Assembly (NCBI GenBank): GCA_029204225.1
Contig: CM055098.1
Location: 326,501-390,500, forward strand
From: Diphasiastrum complanatum
Lineage: Eukaryota > Streptophyta > Lycopodiopsida > Lycopodiales > Lycopodiaceae
Length of the DNA: 64,000 bases
Direction: 5' to 3'
The translations under genes were made by a program, and so were the position numbers. Shown here one piece after another: positions 35,501 through 50,500 of this stretch. Within the stretch, counting starts at the first letter, position 1, and each line of letters begins with the position of its first letter. The notes under the pieces were generated by a model, which saw nothing but the letters and a program-made list of their open reading frames with translations, made no database searches and was not told the origin of the DNA.

Positions 35501-38500
35501 CTAAATCCATATTGGGTCACCAAAAGTTACATAGGATCATCTCATAGGTCCAATCCGCACTAGGATGACTAGCACCAGTGCTGTCATGAAATAAATGCAA
35601 AATCTCCCTACACAGCTCTTTACTAATTGGAATGGGGAATTTGCCATTTCCTTTAACTATACCATCTGCCATGGTACACTTTAGGCAAGTGTGAGCAAAG
35701 AAATCAAAGCTCTCCTTCTGAGACTCTACTTGGCCAAGATTTACCTCTCTCACGACTTCGTTACAATAAACAATGAGGATCCTCTTGCTGAATCTATTTG
35801 ATCTTAGCAATTAGGTCATTCTCTATAACCAAAAAAGACATTTGATACAATATACGAGGTAATGCATCAGCCACATGATTTTCGGCACCTTTCCTGTACC
35901 GAATTTCCATGTGAAATTTTTACATCAATTCAGCCCACTTGCCTAATTGCAGAAATACATCAAAATGTTGTGGTCGGAGTATACAAACCCGCACCTCACA
36001 AATAATGCCTCCATACTTTCAAAGCATGGACAATGGCATACAACTCTTTTGAGCAAGGTTGAGCTTCTTGCTCTCAAAGGCCACTGGCCTACCCTCTTGC
36101 ATCAGAATTGTCCCAACAACGACATCACTCGCATTCATGTCTATGACAAATAGTTTCTGAGGGTCTACAATCTTTAACATGACAAAGTCAGCCATAGCTT
36201 GTTTCAAAGCGTCGAAACTTCGTTGCTGAACTTCCATCCACTTATTATTCTATAGCATATTAGTTAAAGGTGTAGCCATGTGTGAATAACCCCACAAACC
36301 TTTGCAATAAAACCCCACCAATCCAAGAGAGCCTCTTGGTACCATCAAGTCTATAGGTACAGGCCACGAAAGGAGAACAACAACTTTCCTTGGACTCGGT
36401 CCTTTTAGCTAACACGATAAAACTCAAATACGCTATCTCTTGTTCTCATTAGCAAACAAGATTTTATCCCTCAGGGTGGACAAAACAGTTCTAAGGTGAG
36501 TTACAATGCAACACAACACCACAACTGTAAACCAAAACGTCATCCATAAACGGTCTAAGTACATCATTTATTAACATCATACATGGCGTTTGTCATTTTG
36601 AAAGGTGTAACAAAAAGTCAAAGTGACCAATACAAGTTCTAAAGGCAGCCTTATATGCATGCCCTTCACGAACTCTAAGGTAGTGATATCCATTGTCAAA
36701 CAACTTTGTTAAAATAGTAGCGCCATACAATACCAGATCACCAATATGAGGAAAATGATATCAATGCTTGACAAACTCCTTGAACATTGGGCGTCCCATA
36801 CCGTCCTTTGCCCCCTGGGGAGTTCAAGTGTTGATAAGCCCACACACATACGCCATGACCCGTCTGTTGGTCTAGATTACTAAGTAAGTCAATTTGTTCT
36901 TGCCATATGTTACTTTTGCAACCAGCAGTAATCATATCAAACAAAAACAAAAGCACATATACTTATAGCGAACCTCGACACTCACAACCTTGAAATTATG
37001 ATTTAGATGGTGATTGGTTCATACTGTGTGACATTATAGCATTCCATTTGTTATGGTTTAGATTTAGTTTTCTAATTAGTTGCATATACTATTTGAAGAC
37101 GTTCGTAAGCTCCTTGATACCCACATCTGTGACGTGTACCTTTTCAATCTTATGTACCTTTGGGTACCAGAATGACATCAGGGAGCTTTCTTTCTTTCTA
37201 TTAGCTGTGTGGACCTTGACAGACACAATGGGTATCGATATACTTCCTAGGCGATTCAATTCATTCTACTTTCAGAAGTTCAAATTGAGCTCTTGCCAAA
37301 CATTCCAAAAAATTTGTTCTCATAATCCTGAAAATAATGCGGAAAAAGGGAGATAATCTGAAAATTGGAAACCTTAGAATTTTACTTTAATCTAGAAGCG
37401 ATTTGAAAGCCAAAGAATTGATATTTTTTGAACTATACCATACTGTACATTGAAAAGAAACCGTTGAAGGGAAGAAATACATAAAGTTCTTTCAAAGCAA
37501 GTAGCACACTAAAGGAATAGGACGCTTCAAACACACATATCTCTGTGCTATGGCATGAGTAGGCCCATAACCTGTAAGTATGTAAGAGTATCTGTGAACA
37601 CACTCTTACATTTCTACAATGAAATTTGGAGACGGGAACAAATGGCTATGGCATGAGTGGGCCCATAACCTGTAAGTATGTAAGAGAATCTGTGAACACA
37701 CTCTTACATTTCTACAATGAAATTTGGAGACAGGAACAAATGGCTGAGCAATTTTTTAAGAGCCCAAGCTCGCAAACATTCATTGTGTACAAAACTCGGT
37801 TCACAAGAAATGCAAGGTGCCTTGCAATTATCACAATAACAATACTGGACTTAGGCAAACAGACTGAACACTTGGACACTCATAACGTTAGCCCATGGTG
37901 TCTTGCCTTTATATTCCTGCACTGTTATAATTCAAGAACTAATGCCCAAACTGCTACCTCAAACAGTTGAGATGTTTAGTTAGCCAGTAAGCGTTGAGGT
38001 GAAAGAGTAACTGGGGCATCTGGTTGACGAATTACTCCAATATTTATTTACATAGGCCAAACTAGAAGATGAGCTTGTGTTTGCTTCGACAGGTAAATTT
38101 TAAGATTGGCTTGATGAGAGGCAGCATGTGTGTTCCTGATCCTTTCTGGTTTTTAACAATTTTGACACCTGCCGCATGAATATTTTGCAGTCAGATGTTA
38201 GGCTCTCTATTGGAGGGCACTTTGTTTCAATCATAAACCCTATTAAAAAAACTTCGAACAGCACATAGTTCTGAACCCTCCTTCATTATTTATTGCAGCA
38301 ATTGTGGTGGGGATACTATGCAGACACTGCTGCAAGATGAGGTCGCAAGCTGTTCCTTGAAAGCAAATTTACAATCACCTTGTAGCAATAAAGAAGGTAG
38401 GAAGAAGAATAGGTTCTGTTTGCAAGGGAGAAACTTGTTCAAACAAGTGAGGCTTTCTACTTCTCATTGGATCACTTCTGGAGTGGTGTGTCAACCACAA

Positions 38501-41500
38501 TTTTCACTCACTCCAACAGCGTCTTCCGAAGAGGGCCCCACAGTAAATGGTAGTTGCTGCACTAAGCCCGAAGACCAATGGTTAGAAGTCAGTGCAAGAT
38601 ACGAAAAACATTTCAAAGGCGGAGTGGAAGGTACAAATTTGGCCCAGGCCTTGCATGAAGGGGCACGAATGTTTCAGCTTGCGATTGAGGAACAAGAATC
38701 ATTGACAAGGGGTTCGTGGTTAGTGAAGCAGTGGATAGACTTCGACAAGAAAGCTTGGATAAAGTTGCTGTCTTATCAGGTTGGGTACTTCCAAGTTTTT
38801 ATCACCTATTTCTTGTCATCTTGTAAGTTCATGTGACTCTGCTCTCAGAATTCTTACGAAGGATTGAAATGCAGGCAGCAGTATATGCATTATTGCAAGC
38901 TGCGATTGAAATTGCTGTTCGTGGAGAAGGGAGGGACAGAGATGCTCATGTATTTGTGCAGCGAAGGTTGGAAAGTATTCACTTTTAACTGTTCACACAA
39001 ATAAACATTCTGTTGTGGGTTATACAAAGTGCAATGCATCGAACAGACCATTTTTCTACTTACCTTTTGACAATTGAACTAAATGGTAATTGGAATATTT
39101 GAATTTCATGTGCTCTAGAATAATACAAGTGGGTCTGCTGCAGATCTTACTAGACAGGTTCAAATGGTGCTAATGCTAGAATTACGAAGTGCCTGATCAC
39201 CTTGTCTTCTTTTTGTCCGCCGCAGTCTCTCACACCAATGTCTTCCACTGGAGGCATCAATCAGGGAACATTTGTCTTCTCGGGATCCTGCTGCAATTGA
39301 GTGGCTGTGGTCACAGCAGCTTCCTTATGCTGTATCAAATTTTGTAAACCTATTGGAGAAATGCCCTTGCTTTGCAGCAGTCACCTCGCCGTATGTTTCT
39401 TTTTTGCTTTTACTTAAGATTATTCATTGCACTTCAGATCAATATACTTATCTCATTTGTCAGGTGTGTGGCTATCTTATATATCTATTTGTGTCAGAAG
39501 TTGGGAGAGTGCTCTTAGTCCAAGCAAGGCAAGTGATGTAGGTCTGGTAACTCTAGCAATCAGCTGCAGTGGAGCAGCATTAAAATTGGGAGCAGCAACA
39601 CTTTCATGTCCTCCTTTTTCGGCAACTTTGCATGAAGAAATAGGCCGTTTGATGCATCTACTTGCAGATCTTGTTAAGATGGATGACGTGTATGCCTTCT
39701 GTTCTAGCCTTGAATTGAGGCGGGAATTTCTTGTTTATTTTGGTTCAAGAGCATCTGCAGCTGTTTGCAATCAAAACAGGAGAGGAGAGAGAGCATTTTG
39801 GGTTAATTTGGCTCAACAGCTCTTAAGAGGTGCAATTATTCGAGAAGGGGTGCGCTCTAGGTTGAACTTTCACGATGTCACAGAGGTAACACTCTCTGCG
39901 GTGTTCTTAAAACCCATTCGGTTGGCATGCAGCAAGGAGATTTGTTATATAGATCGGGATTTGCTCATCTGGAATGAATTTTCATGGAAATGTAGAGTGT
40001 GTTGTATGATGCTATATTGGCTACACAATGGCATTGGTTGTAATAACTTCAGATATTGTGTAGTAGTTCACGTGGTTCTTAACGGCCAGAATTTTTCATC
40101 TCAATTCAATCAGCAAAGAGTGTGAAACAAAATGCATATTTTAGCTAATTGATAAATGTGGAATTGTTTCAGAGATCTCAAATCAAGATTCCAGAGACGC
40201 AAGGGCTGTATGAGGTGTTCATCATTGCATTTATTCTCAGCGCCACATGCTAACCTATTGGTGTTCTGACTGTTGTCTTGGACCATAGTTGTTCTAAGAC
40301 CTTTTAGGAAGCAGCGTTGTTCTTGATGGTTTTCTGACCATGCTCATAGTTATGAACTAAATCACAGATTTTAGTATCAATGCAGCATAAGTTGACAATA
40401 CATGAAGCAATCTAGCAATCTCTCACAAAGAATCATAAAGAAAATCACAAATCATCAATCGCTAAAGCCCTACAAGCAACATAATGAAACAAAGTGAAGC
40501 CTGAGGACTCGGCTAGTGTTGTAAAGTAGGACTTAATCAAACCCATGGAGTGCTTTACTGACGTCTATCCCGATGTCTGTCTGTGACTGGGATATGTGTC
40601 TCGTCCTTCAATCTGGCATCTGTATCATCTGTAGGTCTCTGTCGGCGTCTAGATAAGGAATATGTGATAGTAGTCTGGGTATCCATACTGATCTGGTCAT
40701 TGGATAAGTCACGTCTCAAAATTATCATCTCTCGTATCGTCAATGCAACATAGCGAGGATCCTCATATGTGATCAAAGCCTGAAGTGACCCGGGGGAATC
40801 CTGATATAGGCAGTAGTATCATCCTCTAATCTCGTAATAGGCAGGACATCTAAAAATGAAATGATCCTCATCCTCAATCTCTCCAAGTGAGCACAGCTGA
40901 CATACGCAGGGTGTGCCTTGAAAGCAGCCCGTCTCAATATGCAGTCGATGTGATGAGACCCTGAATAAGACAACCTGTACAGTTTGTCTCCATAAAGATG
41001 GATCTATAGTAAAGGGGTTTCACCCCAAGCTGCTCATCCCAAACCCTATGAATATAGGATCTGTAAATAAACTGGTGGATATAGTGATGTGGGCCCTCTG
41101 GAAGTGACGATAAAGAAATACCAATAAAGTCCATAGCCATCCAGGCTGAGAATACCATGGGAGATGAGATCCCTGGCTGTGGAGTAATTGCGATGAGGTA
41201 GGAGTTGCATAAGAATATCTAGACTCTCTGCTATCCATATGTGTCAGTCTATGGAGAAAAATAATGATATGAAAAATAACCTCAACCTGTAGTGGAGGAA
41301 CTTCAAACTCTGCAAGTATAATCTGATGAGGAACGGACGGGTTCGCTTGAATCAGACGTGAAAGAATACATCTAGATGTCTCTGTAACCCCTCTTTGGAG
41401 CGTGACATGAGTACAACATCATCGGCATAGAGCAGAATCGAAATAAGTAAGTCGCATGGAGTACATTCCTCACCTCCATCCTGCACAATCATCCGCTCCG

Positions 41501-44500
41501 ACTCATCGATATAAAGTCCAAACAAGGTAGGGGATAGGGAGCATCTTTGCTCACTTTAATGGTGCTATAAACCTGCTAAGGTATGCCCTCCTCAGAACAG
41601 AAACAACCTATCACTCTTTCATATAGACTCATAATCGCCAAGCTTGTATCTGAGTGGAAGCCAAGATCTCTGGAACAAAGCCAAAGGCCTTACGGAAATC
41701 GACAAAACAACAGTATGCAAGAGGTGTTTTTTAGATTACAATTTTAGACAAGAATATCTTGTTCAATAAGCTTACTCTATATCGTCTCTTCATCCTAAGA
41801 TCAAATTTTCTGATTTTGTAAACTTTCAATCATTGTTCTAAGATGCAACTTATTTTGGTTCTATTGATAACGTTTTGGTCTCAGTGGATGCTAGTAAAAT
41901 ATCATCTCATGTTATGTTCTCTCTTTATACTTCATAAAATTTGTTTTTGCACAATATGCTCCATTCACATGTTTTTGTATCTTTGCACACAAGCTAATCC
42001 CCAAGTATCTGAATCATGATTAACGATTAACACAAAAGTTGTTTTCAACGAACTTTTATGTACGTGCGCACAAAAGTGTGCATCAAGCCCATGCTCACTT
42101 GTTGGGGAGTAACTCTTGATAGATTTTTCAATGATGGACATGTTGCTATGGTCATAAATAATTTTTTGGAGTAGACCCTCGTAAAAACTATAGTGAAAGA
42201 CGTGGTATTACAAAGTCACATTTGAAAATATTAAAGTTTGATTAATACCCCCGCAAGTTTGACACAACATATCTTGCTTGCAATCTGCTCAAAGTAATTG
42301 ACTCAATTTTTTTAATCGGTAAATGTATAGATGAAGAACATGTGTGTGAAAAGATTTGATGATATTTGTTATAGTTAGTGAGATATGCATTTTAGTGCTT
42401 GAAATGCACACTTCTGTGGGCATGTTGTCACAACTCTAGTGTTAAGTCTCTCTAATAGGCACAAAGTGTTCTATGTAGGAAATCAAGTGGCCAAGTTTAA
42501 TGCTTCACGCATTGATAGTTGAAGTAGAAGCCATGGTTAGTTTGTAGTTAGTTATCCGTTGCTCCCTATATTCTCTCTACTGAACTACACATTATAATGA
42601 GTCCTCTAAAGTCCTATTTTATTTGCTGCTTTTTCATATCTTAGAACTAGTCGGTGTATGTGTTTTAGTCGTTACTTAATGATCAACCTCCTATTTATGA
42701 GGCACAATTCAGATAACATAATGCTTTTTGGAATTTCAAGTTTTATTCACATTTTTTTCATTTAGAAACTTTGAGAAACTGAATTTTTTTTGGAAAAGAA
42801 TGTTTATAATTATCATTTTTAGTCAGTCAATGAGTTGCTTGAGTGGATTTTTTGCTGATATATATGATTAAATAACTCTAAGACCATAGCTGTGAAGTGC
42901 AGGCCTTGGAAAAAAATTTGGCGATTTTCGGATTTTTTGCGGCTCTTGGAAGAAGAACTCGTTCATTTATATCAAGGAAGGGTGTTTCAAAACCACATGA
43001 GTCACTAGTTAGTTTACTCAGGTATGCACCTTGAATTTGTTTAGAAAAATAAGTATTTCAATCAAGTAAGATGACAAGCATTTTCTCATTGACCCACAAT
43101 GTAAGAGTCCTTATGTTGAATGATTGCTACAGATATTTTGAAGGTGGAAGTGTCCTCTTCTACCCAAAGTTTGCTAATCTAACCATATATCAACTTTTTA
43201 TCGAGGTTCAATCCTGTTCCCATTTGCTACGTTACTAGCAAATCATGAGTTAGTTATGTTGTATGTATTTGCTTAGTTTACCTGGTTGTGAGGTAAACCT
43301 CGTTTTTAACTTTTTGATGCATTAAGAGATTTGTATTTCTTCAATTGACGTAATTGGAATGTTTATTCAGGTTGTTTGTGAGGAATTGGAATGGCTTCCA
43401 TTTTATTCGAATGAGGAATTATCAACACCTAGGCTTGATGCAAAGGAAAAAGGAATTCAAAAGCTTAGTAAAGTGGAGGGAGAGGCAATTTCAAAGGCAC
43501 TTGAAGTTTGTTCCAATTGGGTTGAGGCTTTTATGAACCATAATGATTGGTTAGACCAATCTAGTGGGATACAAGCATCTAAGTTTCTTCTCAATAGGTT
43601 TGGATAACATCCTTTCTAAGATAGTTTTACATTCACCGTTCTTGTCCAACTAGTCATGTTGCTAGGGAATGAGCATTTGTTGGCCAATGACACTTTTCAT
43701 GATGCTTAATGAGGCATAGATGTTCACTCATACATGTGGTTCTTATAATTGATTCGTTAGTGAGTTGCGCTTACAAAGGTGTTATGGGCTGCTCAACCCA
43801 ATGGATAACACTAGAGATGACATATCTAGGTAAGTTGGTTCCTAGCTACAAAGATTTTCTTATCTATTTAAATTTTTTTTGAAAAAATATGTGCAGTTTA
43901 ATTACATGTGTTACATCAATCCCAAATCCCTGACAACATGATTTTTTTTATCAATTTTGTAGGGGCTGTGTGAGAGAACTTGCAACTAGCATTGATAAAA
44001 AGTCAAAAGAGAATATGTTTAGAAGTCATGAAAGAAATGCCATTGTTGATGACTTGGGCTGGAATGCATCTTACAACGAACCTTCGTGGATTTGGATTGA
44101 GAAGAAACAAGAAGAAAAAAAAAGAATAAGAAAGGAAAGCTCAATGATTTCTAAAGCGGAGATTCCATTGGATGGTAGAAGCTTTGAAGATATGGAAACA
44201 CAATTTAGGTTGTTTGACGAGGTCAGTTAGAAGCAAATTGTTTGTAGTATCATTAATTTTCAATTTTTTTGCTTAGCTAGGATATGCTTGAAGACAATAC
44301 AAATTTTTATTTTGACCCATCACAATAATTTCTTCATGCGCAGTTGATTGATTAAATAAACGTTTTCAAGGTTAATTGGTGGCTAAGCTGCCTCAGAACG
44401 GTGTTCTGGGACCCTACGTTTCGTAACCCTGGAAGCCGTTCCAAAAAAATTGCAAATTTTTTTATTTACAGCCGCGATGCCCCATTTTTAGTGCACTAGT

Positions 44501-47500
44501 GTTGGATGCAAGAACATTGTCGAGAGAGGAATAGGTGGCCAAATGGGTAGTGTGAGGACTCTATGCGGAGGCCATGATGATTGCAAGGTGAATGTAGCAC
44601 TTAGAAGAGGGCAACAATGATTACGTGCGGTTTTCAAGCAAAGCAACTTCTTGGAGTTTGTTTTCACCCTTTTTATCCTTGCCTTGTTTGGAGGCTATAG
44701 TGCATCATTTTGAGTGATTCATGTTGCTAAGATTGGCCATAGAGTTGATAGGGAGAAAGTGATAGCATGTTCCCAGCTTCTTTATGCATAGGTGGTCACT
44801 ATGAGCATTCAAGTGGTTGGTGTGCATGTGTGCATTTTGCATTGGCTTTTTTCTAGGTTTTGGCGTTAGGGCTTAGGGATATAGGGTAGGTCTTAGGCGT
44901 CCATTGGCATTACGGAGGGCAGTTCTAGGCTTGTTTTAGCTCCCTTTTTCCACCTATCCACTTTCCATTGAATTTTTGACCTTTTTCATTTTATTGCGTC
45001 TGTAGGGTTTCTATAGCCATGCCTGTGGTGGGACGAGACGTGTGGTCGGAGGTGGATCTCTTGGAGGGAGACACCGTAGTTTTTATAGGTTCAAGTGCAC
45101 GCAGATGGCGTTGCTTGTTTTGGGTGCCACCTTTGCAGCACAGTGACGAGGATTAGAGCACACTTGCTTGGTTTGACTAGGCCAGATGGGCGAAACATGG
45201 GCATTTCACCATGCGTGGCAGTTCCTGTACTTGAGCGAGAGCGCCTACTGAGCACATATGGGGGAGCAACAACAGCGACTGGGTGCAGGATACAAATCGG
45301 TGGGCAGTTAGGTTCTATTGGCACAAGATCAGGGGCTGCCGGTAGTGGGGCAGGGCCATCACAGCCTAGTTCATCAGCAACAGGCCCATTATGGCCTCCA
45401 TCATCAGCAACAACAACAACAGGGCCTAGTCCATTAGTATCAGGGCCATCACGCAATTCATCAGCAGAGCCAGACCCAGATCCATCACGGCCACCATTAG
45501 CCATAGCAGCAGGGCCATCATCAACAGGAGAGGCTTTTCCATCAGGGAAGTCAGTTGGGGGAGGGCCTACTGAGGGTAGTGGCCCAGGTTCAGCATAGGG
45601 GACAGTTCCTACGGTAGCTATGGGAGGTGTTGGGGAGAGAGCACAGGGTGGAGAACAAGCACGCCCTAGAGTCAGGTCACGACCACAGGCAGCTACATAG
45701 GACAAGGCGGGCAGATATCGACTACCACAGTGCCTGCAGGGTGGCAGCGGACACACCATGAGGCAGCCACTAGACTTACACGCTAGTTTTTATGCCACTA
45801 ACAAACTCGTAAAGATGTGCATCTTTGTGCCTAGAATTTTAACCACTGACAAATTTGTGACGACGTGCATCTTTGTGCCTAAACAGGTTAAAGAGAATAT
45901 CAAGACATAAATTCACGTATTACTTTCTTTGATGAATACTGGCCACTAGACCCCTATTAAAAAATCAATTGCAATTAGTTAGAAGACATTGGACCAAGTA
46001 GGATCCTGATGGTGGCTCTAGAATCAAATGGTGATGTAATGAAAACACTTATTCTAGATTCATATAAGGTTGTCCTCATTATGCTCATAGCTCCCCCAAC
46101 TCAACAACGCCATCTCAAGAGGCATCCACACCCCTGAGAAATACTTTGCCTAGCGGACATGAAACCAAGATGTTGATAATAGGTCTACAACTAATATCAA
46201 TCCACCCATCTGATAGAATAGAGCAACCATATGTGGCCCAGGCATGTCGGATGGGGCTGAGCTCTCTCATGATGCATGCATGCTCCTCTCTCAAATGGCG
46301 AGTACGAAGAGCCTCGCGTGTGGGGGGTCTCCAACTGGCATCACAAGCTGCAATCTCCCTCAACACGTCACGAAAGATAGTGGTGTCGGCCAAGGAAAAT
46401 GCAAGGTAGCCACCATAACCCTCAAATATTATAGGTGTGTAGGAAATTATTATTCTTTACATGGTTGTGAGAGGAAATGCCTTAGTGGCTATAGGACAAT
46501 CATGAGCACATTCTATTATAGCAATATGTACTTGATTTGTTAGGGTCCAACAAGGGATCAAATATGACCTTGAAAGTTCCAATCAACAACATACTCAATT
46601 GACTGTTAGATACTATGTTGATCGATGATCAAGCTATGTGTCTAGCCTAAGGTGAGTCAATGGTGAAACCAGTGGCAAGACGATGGGCTTGTCTGGCAAG
46701 TGCTTAAGAATAGAGGTTGTCGATGATTGTCATGGACCTAGCCTTTATGATTGGGAGTAGGTGCACTATGTTCAAGGCTAATTAATGGGGTCTTCGGCCT
46801 AGGTGCACATGTGACACCATTAGTATTTGTGATAATTTACACGTGTGGGAATGCCCTAAAGTGTGAATATGATCTGCTAAGCAAAGCTTTTGCACTTTAG
46901 ATCAACTATTTATTGAAAACCAAGATCAATTTCAAAGAGGCAAATCTACATGCATACATTTATAACCAAAAGTGTTTCACACATGTGGAAGCTTATCATG
47001 AAAAAACTAAGGCAAAATAAGCTCCTCTCCTCGGGTAGAGATAGAATAGACCAATTTTGCACTTTGGTAGAGAAAGAGAAAATACACACAAAATTGAGAG
47101 ATCTCCAAATTGACTAAAAAACTCACATTAGATTATGATAGAAATGAAGAGTAGATATAGAACTCGTGGAGATCCATGCTTCAATCCTATTGGACCCCTT
47201 AAACATAGCCTCTCTAATCCTATTGGATGTATGATGCAACATCCCTCACTTTTGATCGGACCCTTACAACACATCTCACTCTTATGATTGGACCCTTTGA
47301 CTTTTACCACCACGTAGGGTTCATCACTCATCAAACCTAAACTTGACATGTGTAAGCAACCTAACTAGCTCGAGTTTGTCATCTTTGACTTTTGGTCAAA
47401 TCAACACAAAACAAGTGTACGTGACTTTTTACCAACAAAGGCCAAATTGGCCCTATCCACTTATGACACCTAGATGCTTGACCATAAAATTTTATGACAC

Positions 47501-50500
47501 CCCTAAGGTCAACATTATAAATCAATTCTAACTATTTTACACACGTGGGAACATGCTCCACCCGTGTGAAATGTACTCACAAACATAAAATCATAGAATC
47601 ACCAACTATTTTTCACACACCTCAAAAACTAGCTTGGTAAGGTACTAGATCAATCAAGGAGTTTGTGAAACTTTTGGTATGCATGTGAAGTGAAGATCAG
47701 CTAAGGGATCCATCATAGCAACACCAAAGATATCTTATCATGGATATGGTAAGGGTAGAAATCATTTGCCAACATCTTTGAAGAGCATTCCACCAATTTG
47801 CCACCATATCCATGTGCGTCCTCCATGCTTGATGACGATCTTTGATTTGGAAAATCCATTTGCATGAAGATGGCTGCACCATGATGAAAATCAGAGGCTT
47901 ACATGCCTCATAAAGATCACAAAGATCATAGAGATCAAGATCATAAGATGAGCAAAAGTGTTGATTATCAAGATTAAGCATTCTAGCTTGACTAGTCCAC
48001 ATACTATGAGCTTTGTCCATCTCATCTTGATATCAAATGAAATTTTGATTTTCTTGAGGCTAAACACTTGCTCAAGGATGTAAGTGTCCTTCAAGGATGA
48101 TTCACTCAATCTCAAGAGAAGTTTACAAAGCCTCAAACCATGTAAAAACATAATTTTTCAAACTATGAGTATCAAACTCATTCTTGCTCTTTCAAGATCT
48201 AAGAGCATACTTTTGATGACACAATATCTTGCTTTCATAATATTTTGGAAACATATCTAAGCCATCAATGACAAGAAATATGTCCATACAATAGGCATCA
48301 TCCAAAACTAGAATTGCCTTGAACTTTGAGGTGTAAAAAACTCAATAAAGCAAGATGGTACATCAAATAATGGAAGAGAAGCATAAGTGAGGATGTTGAA
48401 GTGGATACCACCTGAAACTTGCCTCTCTTTACCATAAAAAATGAGCCATAAAGACTCGGCCATCCATCTTGAAGATCCCCTTGAATCCATGTGTTGAGGA
48501 TACTCCTTCTCAAACCTTGACCCCATCACATCTTGATAGTCTGCAATAGATATAATTTGTAATGCATCTTGAGATGTCTTGATCTCGGCCCCTTCCAAGG
48601 TTGAATGTTGATCTTCATAAAGTATGACATCTTTACTCTCAATCACTTTTGAAATTCCTCCTTGTTTCCAAGGGACAATTTGTAGATGCCTTCATATCTT
48701 GATCCATGAGCCCTTAAGGATCTCATCATCCTTTTTGATCACACAATTGTCAATATGGAAATTGACATCAAGGCCACCACCAAGTAATTGGCCAACACTT
48801 ATAAGATTCTAAGATTCTTTGTAAGCTTGGGAACAAAAAGAACCTTGTGAAGAGATAGAACTTTTGATGATGCAAGCTTCAAGGGAATAGTCCCTACTCC
48901 TTCAATTTTGCACTCTTGATCACTTGCAAGTATATGGACTTCTTGATTCCTTCATAAGGCATAATAGATGAGAAGAAATCCTTGGAGCTACACATATGAG
49001 ATGATGCTCCACTATCAATATACCAAGAGTCATCCTTTTTGAAGGTGGAAGAGGTGGAGCTTGATGCCATAAGTGAGCATTGTCCATCACTTGCAATAAA
49101 GTCTTCTTTCTCATGAAAGATGTTGGCTTGCTTGAATTGGTTCTTCTTCTTGAAGCAATTGGTGGCATATTGGCCTTTCTTGCCACAAAAGAAGCACTTA
49201 ACATCTTTTTTCTTCTTCTTTGAAGTAGAATCTTGATAGGAATCCTCCTCCTCTTCATCTTGATCTTTTGCTTTGTCCTCAGAGAAGTGTTGGTGTTGCT
49301 TTTTGCTCCTCTCTTTGTGCTTGGTAAATAGAACTTTGCCATCACCATTATGATTGACAATTTGTCCATCCTTAATAGCTTTGTCTCATGCCTTGATTCT
49401 TCAGCTATTAGCACTCCTTGCAAAGCCTCCAAGGTTGGTAGCTCCTCCTTGATAGCATAGGATTGGACAAGATTCTTATATTCATCCTTCAAGTCATTTA
49501 GTATGACTTGGACTAGCTCACTTTGTTTGATGGAGTCTCCAATACAAGCAAGCTCCCTATGAATGTCTTTCACTCTCAAAACATAATTAGTGGCACTCTC
49601 ATCACTCTTTTGACAACTTTGGAATATTTGATTTCTAAGAGTGAGAAGCCTGGAGGTATTTTTGGCCTCATAGATTGCTTTGAGAGTATCCCAAGCATCC
49701 TTGGCCGAAGTACAAGCACCAATCTCTCTCAAAATCTCATTAGACATGATCTGATATAATGGAGAGCCATCCTAGCTCTCTTCTTATACTTTTGTACTTC
49801 TTGAAGGACTTGAGGCTCCTCCTCAATCCCAAGTACTATGTCCATCACATTTTGGAGTGTCAAGATTGACTCTATTCTAACCTTCCAAACAGAATAGTTG
49901 GAGGTAGATAGTCTCTCACTAGATTCCAATAGAAAGGAACCCATAGATGCCATGTAATAGTGAAGTAATGCTTCTTGGTTTCCAAGGGGAGGCTCGAACC
50001 TAAGACCAAAGAAACTTTGGATGTCAAGCTAACCAACTAAGCCAACCCCGTTGGTTAATAGTGAAGTAATGAGACAATAAATGTTGAAAGGTATTTCACA
50101 CGTGTGGAAGCTCATCATGAAAAAACTAAGGCAAAATAAGCTCCTCTCCTCGGATAGAGAGAGAATAGACCAATTTTGCACTTTGGTAGAGAGAGAAAAA
50201 ATACACAAAATTGAGAGATCTCCAAATTGACTAAAAAACTCACATGAGATTATGATAGAAATGAAGAGTACATATAGAACTCGTGGAGATCCATGCTTCA
50301 ATCCTATTGGACCCCTTAAAAATAGCCTCTCTAATCCTATTGGATGTGTGATGCAATATCCCTCACTTTTGATTGGACCCTTACAACACATCTCACTCTT
50401 ATGATTGGACCCTTTGACTTTTGCCACCACATAGGGTGCATCACTCATCAAACCTAAACTTGACATGTGTAAGCAACTTAACTAGCTCGAGTTCATCATC

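Noticed and set aside
39462-39497. Earlier acceptor for exon 5
   Set aside because: Reading from it in the required phase meets a stop codon before the conserved part.
40173-40214. Possible 42-bp exon with AG/GT borders and phase 0
   Set aside because: Exon 5 joins exon 6 in frame without it, and the family pattern (a short variable stretch, then ALEKNLAIFGFF) fits better when it is skipped.
45091-45759. 222-codon Pro-rich frame on the minus strand
   Set aside because: It is the antisense of the low-complexity BED-hAT frame and has no recognisable motif.
49971-50055. Functional tRNA gene
   Set aside because: The acceptor stem pairs poorly, and target duplications on both sides show retroposition.
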